Shown here: positions 20,610 to 30,700 of the stretch, piece by piece | Numbering within the stretch: position 1 is the stretch's first letter | Layout: each line of letters opens with the position of its first letter | From: a virus | IMG/VR virus record: IMGVR_UViG_3300032245_001229 | Location: 1-34,445 of that record | DNA length: 34,445 nt | Direction: 5' to 3' (one strand) | Translations under genes and position numbers: made by a program | The notes under the pieces: model-generated | Told to the model about the DNA's origin: nothing | Seen by the model: only the letters and a program-made list of their open reading frames with translations | Databases searched by the model: none

Positions 20610-23504
20610 ATGCCCTCTTCAAACCCAGTTGATTACGGAGCGGATCCCTGCGGGCTACGAAACAGCGCGTGGGCGATCAACGAATGCTTGCTCGCAGCTG
20701 GTCGATGCGATTTCCCAGCAGGCACGTTTCTGCTGGGGTCGAGTCCGGGGGCGAAGATCATCAATCGAATCCGGACTGGAGGCGTGGCGACATTCAACAC
20801 GTCTACGCCGCACGGGCTTGTTGCTAACGAAAAAATCACGCTTTACGGGTTTTCCGATTCAACCTTCAACGGCATAGGCGCCAGCCAGTTTGGCTTTCAG
20901 GTTGTTTCGATCATCAACCCCACTCGATTCACAGCAGCAGTTCCCGGCGCCGACACTGGCTTGGTCACTGAAGACGGCTGGATCAACCTAATCGGCGGCG
21001 GATACACATCTTCGTTGGTTCTCGGCTACGGACTTGCAACCGACAACGTGGAGTTTGTTGGAAAAGGCATTGGGCAAACGACACTGAAGTTTGCAAACCA
21101 CACTTCAACCAAGCGACTTGATGTTTATGGATTCAACATCCAGATGATCAAGACGCTGGGCAATTATGCCGGCAGCGGCGTGGTTGGAGGTGCTGGAGCG
21201 TATCCGGGCCGCCCTGTGGATGCGACGAATTGCAAGAACACGTTGATTCAAGGCATCACGTTCGACGGCAACTATGCCAACAACTCGGTTGCTGACATCG
21301 CGATTACATCCGTTTCAAGGACCGCTGGAGTAAACACGTACACGACGGCATACCCGCATTTCATAACTGCGGTGGCAACTCCATCGTATTCTCCAGCTGT
21401 TGTTCCATCTCCTTACACTAATGTCAGTGAAATTAATCAGTACATTTCAAATGTAACTGTTGGTGGTCTAAACGATGTAAGTTTTAACGGATTCGGTTAT
21501 GTACAAAACATAACTCAAAGTACATTCCAGAGAGATTTTCGAGCGGTAATCATCGGCGGAAGGAACAACGGTTTTGCTGACATCTACACCAAACACCCGC
21601 AATGGAGCTTTGGTTTCACGCTTGGTGATACCGTTGTTATTACAGGGATGACGGACCCAGCATTCAATGGTACAAAAACGGTCGATGGATTCCTTCCGGG
21701 CGGACAGGAGTTTTATTGTTTCCGCGCAACGGCGCCGATAACGCTGCCTGCTCAAAACGGACGCGTCTACTCTCCGACCTACTACCCGGATGTTCCGGCC
21801 ACCGCACAAACAACCGCAGGGGTAAATTCCTCCTACACGGTCGCTGGCATCAATCATCGCGGGGAAAACGCGCTGTTCCGCGACAACCAATTTTACGATT
21901 TTGGCGTTGGTATCGCGGACGCTGAGACGTTCATCGCACTGTCGTTCCTGCCGATGACGGTGGACAACAAGACGTCGGGTGCGCGCATTATCAACAACAA
22001 GTTCGGATACCAGGGTCGAAACTCGATCCAAAGCACACTGTATCCAGGTGATGCAGAAGCGAATACACAGTGTGCGATTGGAGGCTACTCAAGCCTTGTA
22101 AACCCGATCAACGTGGTTTCCAGATCCGCTGGCGTGGCGACGTACACCTGCGTCATGAAGCACACGTTTCGGGTTGGCGACGTGGTTGCCGTTTCCGGGT
22201 TTTCAGCGGATCCAACATTCAACGGAACCGCGACGGTAATCAGTGTTCCAGACAATTACCGGTTCACTGCCGCAAATGCTGGGGTCAACGTGGTCCCGGG
22301 AAAGTACATCGACGGAAGCGTAAGCATGCTTCGCAGCCAGCGAATCTTGGCGAAAGATTGCACTTTCGAGTACAACGAGGTTCGAGGTGGGCCAAACCCG
22401 GTCAATCAACAGAGCCCGGTTCATGCAATCACAGTTCGCGAAACGCAGGACGCAAAGATCCGTTACAACAACTTTGATGGATTTACGGGGACGTGTTTCT
22501 ACGTTGATTCATACCGACATTTTGGCACTCACATCTACAACAACTCTGCGATTGAGATTGCCGCATTCATAGCACTCAACGTTCAGGACTGGTACTCGAT
22601 TATTGCCGCAACCGGTCTGGCAAACCCAGAGGCTTACTCGACGCTGATCTCCGCTCACCGCGACATGCTTGTCGAAAACAACGACGTGGTGCTGAAAGGA
22701 CCAGGGACTTGGTATTACCAGACTGCATACGCCCCGTTGGATGCTGCATTCCTGACGCTGAACCACGATGTCAACAAAAGTACGTGGTATTACCCAACGG
22801 ATTACCAGATTCCGATCACATCGGTGACCAGAGATGGTAGCGGTATATCGACGTTTACCACGGCTTCGGCGCATGAACTTCAGGTGGGAATGCAAATTTC
22901 CACCGTCAACGTAACGGACGGCACGTTCAACGGAGTTTTTACCGTTGTGTCAACACCTGCGCCTACGACGTTCACGGTTACCAATCCCGGCGCCGTCGTT
23001 TCATCTAGCGGCGGTTTTGTTGGCATCAACCTCCCGGTGAAATTCCCTTGGGAGATTCTGCCTATCGGATACCAGCGTACAGCAAACGTCGCGACATTTA
23101 CGACCAACAAGGCTCACCAGCTGACTATTGGTCAGCACGCGACGACAGAAGGGTTCCTTAACACCAGCTTCAACGACGAAAATATCGTCACTGGAACGCC
23201 GACTCCGACCACATTCACCTGCGCGAATGTCGGCCCAGACGTGCCGTTCACGTCGGAAACCGGCAGCTTTTTCCGCTACGTGAGCAACGTCCAGATCGGA
23301 TGTAATACCGTGCGCCGATTGAGCGGGAGGGATCTTGTCAACAACAACGGCGGGCGGTTTGGATCATCGTTTCTGGCTGGACGGCCAGACCGGTGCGTTG
23401 CGCCGCTGGATCAATTTTTCTATTTCGATTGCCCGGGAGGGTGTCTCGATCTTCAATGCGACCCCGGACCGTGTAAGCCAGACGATTACAGCTACCGAAT
23501 CTAG
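20610..23504 (+). CDS. Beta-helix tailspike with repeated beta modules
   Basis: This 964-residue protein is likely a tailspike or receptor-binding fibre. It opens NPVDYGADPCGLRNSAWAIN, the usual start of a pectate-lyase-like beta-helix (a VxDYGA motif with the spacing to AIN), and has stacked Asn-rich turns such as ENALFRDNQFYDF and DAKIRYNNF. Interspersed are six copies of a roughly 60-residue module (about 52-113, 236-313, 318-375, 501-560, 736-795, 821-880) with the pattern ATFTT-x-x-x-H then FNG then PTTFT. The C-terminus is Cys-rich. The frame is open upstream, but the ATG at 20610 follows the previous stop by one base. Polysaccharide degradation is possible, but no catalytic residues can be named. 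Confidence 0.75.
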   Translation: MPSSNPVDYGADPCGLRNSAWAINECLLAAGRCDFPAGTFLLGSSPGAKIINRIRTGGVATFNTSTPHGLVANEKITLYGFSDSTFNGIGASQFGFQVVSIINPTRFTAAVPGADTGLVTEDGWINLIGGGYTSSLVLGYGLATDNVEFVGKGIGQTTLKFANHTSTKRLDVYGFNIQMIKTLGNYAGSGVVGGAGAYPGRPVDATNCKNTLIQGITFDGNYANNSVADIAITSVSRTAGVNTYTTAYPHFITAVATPSYSPAVVPSPYTNVSEINQYISNVTVGGLNDVSFNGFGYVQNITQSTFQRDFRAVIIGGRNNGFADIYTKHPQWSFGFTLGDTVVITGMTDPAFNGTKTVDGFLPGGQEFYCFRATAPITLPAQNGRVYSPTYYPDVPATAQTTAGVNSSYTVAGINHRGENALFRDNQFYDFGVGIADAETFIALSFLPMTVDNKTSGARIINNKFGYQGRNSIQSTLYPGDAEANTQCAIGGYSSLVNPINVVSRSAGVATYTCVMKHTFRVGDVVAVSGFSADPTFNGTATVISVPDNYRFTAANAGVNVVPGKYIDGSVSMLRSQRILAKDCTFEYNEVRGGPNPVNQQSPVHAITVRETQDAKIRYNNFDGFTGTCFYVDSYRHFGTHIYNNSAIEIAAFIALNVQDWYSIIAATGLANPEAYSTLISAHRDMLVENNDVVLKGPGTWYYQTAYAPLDAAFLTLNHDVNKSTWYYPTDYQIPITSVTRDGSGISTFTTASAHELQVGMQISTVNVTDGTFNGVFTVVSTPAPTTFTVTNPGAVVSSSGGFVGINLPVKFPWEILPIGYQRTANVATFTTNKAHQLTIGQHATTEGFLNTSFNDENIVTGTPTPTTFTCANVGPDVPFTSETGSFFRYVSNVQIGCNTVRRLSGRDLVNNNGGRFGSSFLAGRPDRCVAPLDQFFYFDCPGGCLDLQCDPGPCKPDDYSYRI

Positions 23505-23506
23505 CC

Positions 23507-24490
23507 ATGCCAACGATTGACATCACAGCTGGAGAGCTTCCCCCTCCCCAGTGCTACGCCAGCGAACAAGATCGGCTGGAGGCGTATGCGGCCGCATTGA
23601 TTGCCCAGCAGACGGTCGCGCCGGAATGGGAGGCTAACGCAGTTTCACCGCCCGCAGGATCCCCGCTTTATTGGCTTAGGCTTGATGCCAACGCAAACCC
23701 CATCGAGATCCTGAAGTACAGCACGACGGCCCCGGCCGGCTGGGCGCGGGTTCAGACGCAGTTTACATACGGCGTCGGTGGCGGTGCAGCCAACGCCTAC
23801 ACGGTGACGCTGAGCCCCACTTCTCCAGGTGTGAATCAGGCTTATCGAACCGGTGTCTGCTACGCGTTTGTTGCGAACGCTCCGAACACGGGCGCCACTA
23901 CGGTCGCTGTCGATGGGCTCGCGGCCAAAGCTGTAACGAAATTCGGAACCACGGCGCTGGTCGCCAACGACATCGTGGCCAACCAGATGTGCGTCGTCGT
24001 GTACGACGGCACGCGTTTCCAGCTGTTGAACCCCGGATTGAACGTTGGGACCGCAAACATCGCACCTGGAACCAATCGCCAGTTCCTTCGGACCAACTCG
24101 ACTCCAGCGACGGTTTGGGAGTCAGGGTACATCACGCCAGTGGCGAATTATCAGGCGATTCCGGCGGCAGGCGGAAGCGTTACGTTTATACACGGCCTCG
24201 GAGTTGATCCGTTGACTTGGGACATCGGGATTATCTGCACGGATGCCGGTGGTGACGCTGGATACGCCGGAGCAAACCCGCAGGGCGGCGATTATATTCC
24301 GGTTGGCAGCATCCTTCGATCGGGCCTTTCAGAGAGCGATCTTCGAGTTACCTCGTTCTCAAACACGACCTCGATCGGTATGATCCGAAACAACGGTGTA
24401 GCAGGACTTTCTGTAAACCGCAAAGACACTGGAGTTTTAACCGCGATCGACGAAGCCAAATGGAGAGTCATGGCCCGAGCCATCCGCTAA
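23507..24490 (+). CDS. Tail fibre / receptor-binding protein
   Basis: This 327-residue protein starts two bases after the tailspike stop. The central part contains NTGATTVAVDGL, followed by a KFGTTALVANDI stretch and VVYDGTRFQLLN, a pattern common in phage tail fibres. The C-terminal 120 residues form a Gly-rich beta domain (TFIHGLGVDPLTWDIGI and onward), which looks like the distal tip. It probably works with the tailspike in host recognition. No chaperone or enzyme motif is seen. Confidence 0.7.
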   Translation: MPTIDITAGELPPPQCYASEQDRLEAYAAALIAQQTVAPEWEANAVSPPAGSPLYWLRLDANANPIEILKYSTTAPAGWARVQTQFTYGVGGGAANAYTVTLSPTSPGVNQAYRTGVCYAFVANAPNTGATTVAVDGLAAKAVTKFGTTALVANDIVANQMCVVVYDGTRFQLLNPGLNVGTANIAPGTNRQFLRTNSTPATVWESGYITPVANYQAIPAAGGSVTFIHGLGVDPLTWDIGIICTDAGGDAGYAGANPQGGDYIPVGSILRSGLSESDLRVTSFSNTTSIGMIRNNGVAGLSVNRKDTGVLTAIDEAKWRVMARAIR

Positions 24491-24491
24491 C

Positions 24492-25583
24492 ATGAGAAAA
24501 ACCCTCGCCCAAGCCAAGAACTCCACGATCGCACAGGCTGTTGGCCTGGCCACCTGCGACGAGCGTTTTGTCCAGCTGCTGAACGAAGCTCAAGCGCGGC
24601 TTGCCGACATGGGCAAGTGGTGGGGCACGTACAAGAAGCTGCGCGTTTGCGTCACCGCCGGCTGCATCACTTGGCCTCGCGAGGTCAAGACGATCGAAGC
24701 GATGAACCTTTGCGGGTACAACATCCCGATCCAGAATCAGTGGTACGAGTTCCAGACCGACGAGCGAGCGCCGCGTACCGGTTGCGGCCGTGAGGGTTGT
24801 GAAGCTGAAGAGTTGCTGGATCGGGGCATGGTCACGCAGTTTCGGGACTCAGTAGGCAGCTGCAAGTTTCGGGTGTACCCGTCTCTGACGGCCGATGCCG
24901 GCAAACGTATCCTACTTCAGGGCATAGATCCCGTGACCAACGAGGAGATCCGCACGCTGGATACGGTGAGCGGCGAGTACATCTGGGGCGAGTACGTCAC
25001 GTTGCCGAACCCTGCTATCACGCCGTTCGTTGAGACTACGAACCTGTTCAAGCAGCCGGGTCTCAATGGTGCCCAGAAGCCGCTGACCCAAGGACGCGTC
25101 ACGATCGTGGCCTACAACCCTACCACGACGATTTCTACACAGGTGGCCGTCTGGGGTCCCAGCGAAGAAAACCCCGAGTACCGCCGGACCTACCTGATTG
25201 GTATGCCCGAGGTCTGCGGTGGAACTTCCGGATGCAACGCGCAAGCGGAGAATGACTGCATCGACCACGGCGATGGGTGCGTGCCCGCAGATGAGGAATG
25301 CACTAACACGGTAGTCGAGGCGATCGTGCGCCTGGAGTTCATTCCGGCCATCGTTGACTCCGATTGGCTGTTTATCGGCAATCTCCAGGCGATCAAGCAC
25401 ATGATGAAGGCCATCCAGAAGGAGGACCGAAATCAGTACACCGAGGCTGAACGCGAGATCCAGTTGTCCCTGCGGAGCTTGCGGAACGAACTCGAGGCCT
25501 ACAGCCCCAACGAGCGCAGCGTGATCAACGTGCAGCCGTTCGGATCGGCCAAGACCCAGTTCATCTTCGGTGGATTTATCTGA
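24492..25583 (+). CDS. Probable tail adaptor (tail tube A / gp4-like)
   Basis: This 363-residue protein starts with a helical segment (FVQLLNEAQARLADMGKWWG) and continues with beta-rich, Trp/Cys-containing segments, then a final helical region (HMMKAIQKEDRNQYTEAERE). The helical start with LLNEAQ and MGKW is characteristic of podovirus head-to-tail adaptors that bind the portal ring. Two Cys-rich stretches (about 97-104 and 236-265) are unusual additions. Its stop overlaps the next start as TGATG (25581-25585). The call rests on pattern and position. Confidence 0.62.
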   Translation: MRKTLAQAKNSTIAQAVGLATCDERFVQLLNEAQARLADMGKWWGTYKKLRVCVTAGCITWPREVKTIEAMNLCGYNIPIQNQWYEFQTDERAPRTGCGREGCEAEELLDRGMVTQFRDSVGSCKFRVYPSLTADAGKRILLQGIDPVTNEEIRTLDTVSGEYIWGEYVTLPNPAITPFVETTNLFKQPGLNGAQKPLTQGRVTIVAYNPTTTISTQVAVWGPSEENPEYRRTYLIGMPEVCGGTSGCNAQAENDCIDHGDGCVPADEECTNTVVEAIVRLEFIPAIVDSDWLFIGNLQAIKHMMKAIQKEDRNQYTEAEREIQLSLRSLRNELEAYSPNERSVINVQPFGSAKTQFIFGGFI

Positions 25584-26047
25584 TGACCGAAGAGCTTCCA
25601 GTTGTAGTGCAGCCGGTGACGTGGTTGGACATCCTCACGGATGAAACCATCACGTTCGACGATCGTCTGGACAGATGGGAAGCGTTCGTATCAAACATTC
25701 CGCCGCAGGAGTGTCCGCTGAAGCACACGTTCCCGGAAGGGATGTACGTGCGCGAAATCTTCATGCCGGCCGGGTCGATCGTCACCAGCCGCATCCATAA
25801 GTTCGACAATCCGTTCTTCATCACCAAAGGCAAGGTCACGGTGGTCAGCGAGAACGAAGGAATGGTGACCTACACGGCGCCGTACTCCGGCATCACTAAG
25901 CCCGGAACCCGTCGTGTGCTGCTGATTCATGAGGACACTGTTTGGACAACGGTTCACTTGAATCTCGATAACAAGAAGGATCACGAAGAGCTTTTGAACG
26001 ACCTTACATACGTGAGGCAAAACCAATACTTACCATGTCATTCGTAG
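25583..26047 (+). CDS. Cupin-like phage protein
   Basis: This 154-residue protein has a beta-barrel core of cupin type: REIFMPAGSIVTSRIHKF, then FFITKGKVTVV, then RVLLIHEDTVWTTVHLN. Candidate metal ligands are H72, H116 and H125. Many podovirus genomes have such a protein beside the adaptor and ejection genes, with no proven role. Translation is coupled to the adaptor gene by TGATG and to the next gene by a 13-base overlap. Confidence 0.7.
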   Translation: MTEELPVVVQPVTWLDILTDETITFDDRLDRWEAFVSNIPPQECPLKHTFPEGMYVREIFMPAGSIVTSRIHKFDNPFFITKGKVTVVSENEGMVTYTAPYSGITKPGTRRVLLIHEDTVWTTVHLNLDNKKDHEELLNDLTYVRQNQYLPCHS

Positions 26048-26820
26048 CCACAGCAGTAGTCGGAACAGGCCTCGTTGCTAGCGGCGTTGGTGCCGCAATG
26101 AGCGCCAATCAAGCTAGCAAAGATCGCGCTGGCGCTCGCGGCGTGGCAAATATGCCTGGCCTCGACATTCCCGCCGCTGTCGGCGAGGCGGAACAGCTGA
26201 CGCCACGCACGCGTGAGCTTGAGGCGCAGAGGAACGCATTCAACCGGGCGCAGCTTCTTGAGTCTCTAGGGATTCAAGTGCCGGGATACCAAGAGGCGCA
26301 AACTCAGCGGACACAAAATGCCATGGCTTTGCTTCGCGGAGAGCTTCCGCCTGATGTCGCTGCCCAAGTGCAACGTCAGTCTGCTGGCAGGGCGCTGGCC
26401 GGTGGTTACGCTGGAAGTCAAGCCGCTCGAAACCTGACTGCACGCGATCTTGGTCGCACGTCGTTGGCGTTACAGCAGGCGGGCGGGCAGCAGTTTGCTA
26501 ACATCCTTGGCACTACTCCGTTGGCTCCGCTGGCTAACTACGAGTTCACACCGCAGATGATTGCCAACATCCGTGCTGACGAACGCGCCAAAAAACAAGC
26601 CGCGTTACTCGGCTCGTACAACATGGCTAGCGCAGGTGGAGTTGGCAGTCAGGCGCTTGGTTCGCTTGGTTCCGGGCTCACCAACCTTGGGTTTAGTGCG
26701 CTGGGGTCTGGTGGATTTGGAGGCAGAACCGGTGGCAGTGCTGCCACTGGAAACAACTGGGCTGGACCAGGAGTTGGAACCGGATCTGGTATTGAACTTG
26801 GAATTCTTGACGCAGGCTAA
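26035..26820 (+). CDS. Probable internal virion (ejection) protein
   Basis: This 261-residue Ala/Gly/Gln-rich protein has an N-terminal hydrophobic segment (about 4-22, VATAVVGTGLVASGVGAAMS), a helical middle with repeated Gln/Arg/Ala stretches, and a Gly/Ser-rich tail. The hydrophobic start plus helical body is typical of short-tailed phage ejection proteins such as T7 gp14, which form part of the channel through the cell envelope. It overlaps the cupin-like gene by 13 bases. No enzyme motif is visible, so it is called from composition and neighbours. Confidence 0.65.
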   Translation: MSFVATAVVGTGLVASGVGAAMSANQASKDRAGARGVANMPGLDIPAAVGEAEQLTPRTRELEAQRNAFNRAQLLESLGIQVPGYQEAQTQRTQNAMALLRGELPPDVAAQVQRQSAGRALAGGYAGSQAARNLTARDLGRTSLALQQAGGQQFANILGTTPLAPLANYEFTPQMIANIRADERAKKQAALLGSYNMASAGGVGSQALGSLGSGLTNLGFSALGSGGFGGRTGGSAATGNNWAGPGVGTGSGIELGILDAG

Positions 26821-26823
26821 TTT

Positions 26824-27705
26824 ATGGCAAACCCCTTCTCAGGACTCGAAAACATCGGGCAGTCGTACCTTCAAGGCGTGCAGCTGGCGAATCAACGCCA
26901 AGCGCGTGAGGAAGCAGCGGCGCAGCGGCAGGAAGAGGCGCGGATGCGCGGGCAGTATTACCAGGATCTCGTTAACCAGCGGCGGGAGGCGGCCACGTTG
27001 GCGGCGAAGAATCGTGAAGACATCCTTAAGGAAAAGTTTGGCGAGGGTCTTGCCTATGAGGCAGACGGGGTGACGATTGATCTGGTCAAGTCAGCCAAGA
27101 ACGCCAAAAGCATCAAGGATCTGGACGCGCTAGCAGCCGCTGCCGGTAAAGCCACCATTCTCCAGCAGGCGTCAGGCTTTGGCGACAAGTTGGAGATTCC
27201 AGAGGAGCTAATGAAGCGGCCAGCGTTCAACCAGGGGCGCGCCGAGGGTTTGGTATCCGTGTCCGATACCCGGCTGAAAATGCCTGGCATCATGGCGTCG
27301 CAGGGGTGGGCACCCATTCCTGAAGACCTTGAACCCACCATTACAGGAACCGGGGCTAACGATTCAGAAATGCTCGCCGAGTTGGAGGCCGCTGGGAAGC
27401 CAGCTGCAAGCAGGAAAGCCTACCAAGGCAACATGGACATGGACATTCGGACCGTATTCGGGCAGCGGTACGGCAAGCCGAAGAAGGTTGTAGAGCAGAA
27501 GGCTCCAAAGGTTGAGTACCCAGGCACGATGAAAATCCAAACCGATGAAGGCGACCTGACGGTTAAGCTCACCCCGCAGCAGCTTGCGGAACGGCTTTCA
27601 AGGCTCGGGGCGCCCGCTGCCGCAGGCACAAATGCCGCTCCAGTCGGACGAATTTTCTATGACCCGAACGCTCCGTTTGGTGCAGGATACGCGCCACTAA
27701 AGTAA
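26824..27705 (+). CDS. Probable internal virion protein, coiled-coil
   Basis: This 293-residue protein has a long charged helical N-terminus (about 20-75, QREEARMRGQYYQDLVNQRR style with many Gln, Glu, Arg), a middle region with Ala-rich helices, and a mixed C-terminus ending in a Pro/Tyr-rich stretch. It sits between the putative channel protein and the giant polyvalent protein, three bases after the former, so a role in the ejected complex is likely. I do not recognise a family. Confidence 0.6.
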   Translation: MANPFSGLENIGQSYLQGVQLANQRQAREEAAAQRQEEARMRGQYYQDLVNQRREAATLAAKNREDILKEKFGEGLAYEADGVTIDLVKSAKNAKSIKDLDALAAAAGKATILQQASGFGDKLEIPEELMKRPAFNQGRAEGLVSVSDTRLKMPGIMASQGWAPIPEDLEPTITGTGANDSEMLAELEAAGKPAASRKAYQGNMDMDIRTVFGQRYGKPKKVVEQKAPKVEYPGTMKIQTDEGDLTVKLTPQQLAERLSRLGAPAAAGTNAAPVGRIFYDPNAPFGAGYAPLK

Positions 27706-27708
27706 CCT

Positions 27709-30700
27709 ATGCCACGCATCGTTGACATCGAAGGGGTTGGTCTGGTTGAGGTTGATGACCGGATCGGCGAAAACCAACTGTTGGAGTTCTCGCAAACCCT
27801 TCGGCAAGGCGCGCTGCCGGCCGCCGGATCCGCGATGATGCGGGAAGGTGGCCGCATGGTTGGCGGCGCCATGATGGGATTGACGCGTGCAGGCCTCGAA
27901 GAGCCGGCTCCGGTGATTACCGCAGCGCAAGCCGAAAGTCCTGCCGGGATGGCGGCCTACGAGCGCAGGCTTGCTGATTGGCAGAAGCGAACGAAGGAAG
28001 TGCCGCCCGAGGTTCTCCAGGCGCGGGCCGCTGAACTAGAAGCCAGTCCTACGTTTCAGATAGGTCAGGCGCTTCAACGTGGAGCAGAGGAAGCGTTCCC
28101 GATTAACCCCCTGCGCCAGGATGATTATCTCACCCAGTTGGCGAGCGGTGTTGGATCGCTGCCTGTATCGGCCATCCCTGGAATTGGACCACTCACATAC
28201 GGATTCAGCGCCGGCGAAGATCAGGCGCAACGTGCCGGCCAAGTTTACGACGTGCGCATCGCTGATGCGTTGGCTAAAGGTGACGCGGCCGAAGCCGATC
28301 GCCTTAGGGCGGAAAAACCTGTCAAGCAGGCCCAAGCAGTCATTTACACCGCACCAATCGGAGCGCTTACAGAGCGAGCCATTGGAGCTGTGCCTGCACT
28401 TGGTCGCGCCTTTACGGGTCAGGCCGGGAAACGTGTTGTCCGTGAGACTCTCCGAACCGGGCTTGAGGAAGCGGCGCAGGAAACATCTGAACAGCTGTTG
28501 AGCAACCTGGTTGCCAAGGAGGTCTACAATCCGGAGCAGCAAATTGGAGAAGGCTTGTACGAGTCCGGAACCGTTGGTGGAGGTGTCGGCGCGCTGGTTG
28601 GTGGAACGATCGGTGGATTTGGAAAACTGGCTCGCGGCCGGAGATTGAGTCGGATTCAGGAGCAGCGCCTTGTCGAAGGGCCTGCACCCGGAGGCCAGCG
28701 CCTTCAGGAGATCATCGACCGTCAGGCGGCCGGAGTCGCCGCGATCGGTGGCGATCCTAACATTCCGCTCCCCAACGCCACAGCCACCCTCGACGGAATC
28801 AACTCCGGCGGTGCTCCGTCTGGGCCTTTCCGCGTCACTCCTCCAGGTGCGACTGTTGTACCGCCTGAAGAAGAGATCGTTTTGCCGGAGATGGTCCTTG
28901 AAGAAGAGACCGCACCTACCGAAACCCCAACTACCACACCAGATGCCGTTCAAGAACAAATCACAGATGAAGGCCTGCTTCGCGGAGAAGAGCCGCAACC
29001 CGAAGTCGAAGTGGGACTGCCAGAAGTGGATCAAGGAGGGAGGCCTGCCGAAGGAGCAGGGGCCGAAGCCCAAGCGGAAATCCAGCCGCTGACGATCGAG
29101 GAAACGCAGGAGTACAACGATATCCTCGATGCAGCCCAAGGCAGTTCGGTGTACGACATCCTGAACGATGAGCAGCTGACTCGTTTCGAGGAACTCGCCG
29201 GCCGCGTTCGACAACTGGAGCAGGCTGGGTTTGAGTTCGATGAAACGACTGGATGGGCTAAGCCGGGGGTGGCTGCGGTGGCGGCTGAGGTGCCGGCCGC
29301 GCCCACAGAAACGCCAGCTGCGCCACAGGAGGCGACTCCGTTCAAGGCGGCGCCTGATTTCCGATACACGATCACGGAGGCTCCAAATTACGGATTAAGT
29401 CCGCTCTCATACGAAGACGCGGACTTCGACTTGGAGGCCCTTCAATTCCAAGCAGAACGAGGCCGCCTAACCCCAGAAAGGTTCGCTCAATCTGAAATCG
29501 GAAGGCGGATGGATAGTGGCCAGATGAGCGGTGTTAACAGCGGCTTAAAGGTAGATCCCGTTGGGACCATCAAAGCCTTGCGAGCCGCACTGGTTCCTGC
29601 GCCGGTCGCGCCCAAGCCTGCTCCTGCACCTGTCGCGCCCGCTCCTTCGCCAGCACCCACCCCTCCAACACGCACTGTCGTCCTAACCCCAGGTGCGGTT
29701 ACGGTAACTCAGGCTCCGGTTAAACCCACCCCGGCACCCGCTCCCACACCCACTCCGCCCGCACCTGTCGCTCCGGCCCCTTCAACCATTTCCGATGAAA
29801 ACCAAGCTCTCCTCAAAAACCTTGGCATCACCGCAACTGTCCAGAAAGACGGCAAGATTGCGTTATCCGGACGCACCTTCGACTGGCGCAACGACATCAA
29901 TGAGTTCGGAGGCCGGTATGCGGCAGCCGACCGCTCCTGGAGAATCTCTCCCGACGGGCTTGGGAAGTTCATCGAGCGAGCGCGACCTGCTGCAACAGCT
30001 GCTGTCGGACCAGCAAGTGGCCGACCAGCTTACGTCGCCGATTCTGGCCTCCGAAAACTCCGAGCGGATGCTGACAACCGGCCCGACCGAAGCGGACTTG
30101 ATGGAGGTGTTGGGAACTATGTCGGTGAAGATACCCAACAGTTAATGCGCCAAGGGGAGGCTTTCGGCATTCCCAGCATCGTGATCGACGAGCAGATCGA
30201 AGACGTGGCGCTGATGGTCCAAGCGTATCGTCAGGGGCGACCGCTATTCATGCTCTCCAGCGCCCCGGGCACGGGTAAGACGTTCGTGTTGGGCGCGGCG
30301 ATCCGAGAGCTTCGCCGCTCGGGCGCCAAGAAGATCACCTACGTCACACTGCGTAAGGAGTTGATCACCCAGATCAAGCAGGACCTGAAGAACTACGACA
30401 TCGGCGACGTGAACTTCATCACCTATGCGGAGATGAAGGACCGCCCCGCAGAAGCGTCTGACGTGTTGATCTTCGACGAAGCGCACGCAATCAAGAACTT
30501 GTCCGGTGAAGGATCCGAACAGGCCAAGAAGGCGCAGGAATGGATCAAGCAAACCAAGTTTCCCGTCCTCTCTACTGCGACCCCGTTTGAAAACCCGGTC
30601 CAGGCTGCCTACCTGGCCAACACGGGGATCTTTGAACCGTTCGGAGGATTTCGAGACTTCGCTTTGGCTTACGGAGCGACAAAGGTGAAGAGCGGGGATG

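Noticed and set aside
4397-27135. Repeated GCTAGC hexamers across the window
   Set aside because: About a dozen were noticed by eye, close to the chance expectation for 34 kb, with no regular spacing or position relative to genes.
29795-30145. Plus-strand 116-residue frame inside the giant gene
   Set aside because: The frame of the giant protein stays open through this region and joins the helicase motifs, so this is an overlapping shadow.
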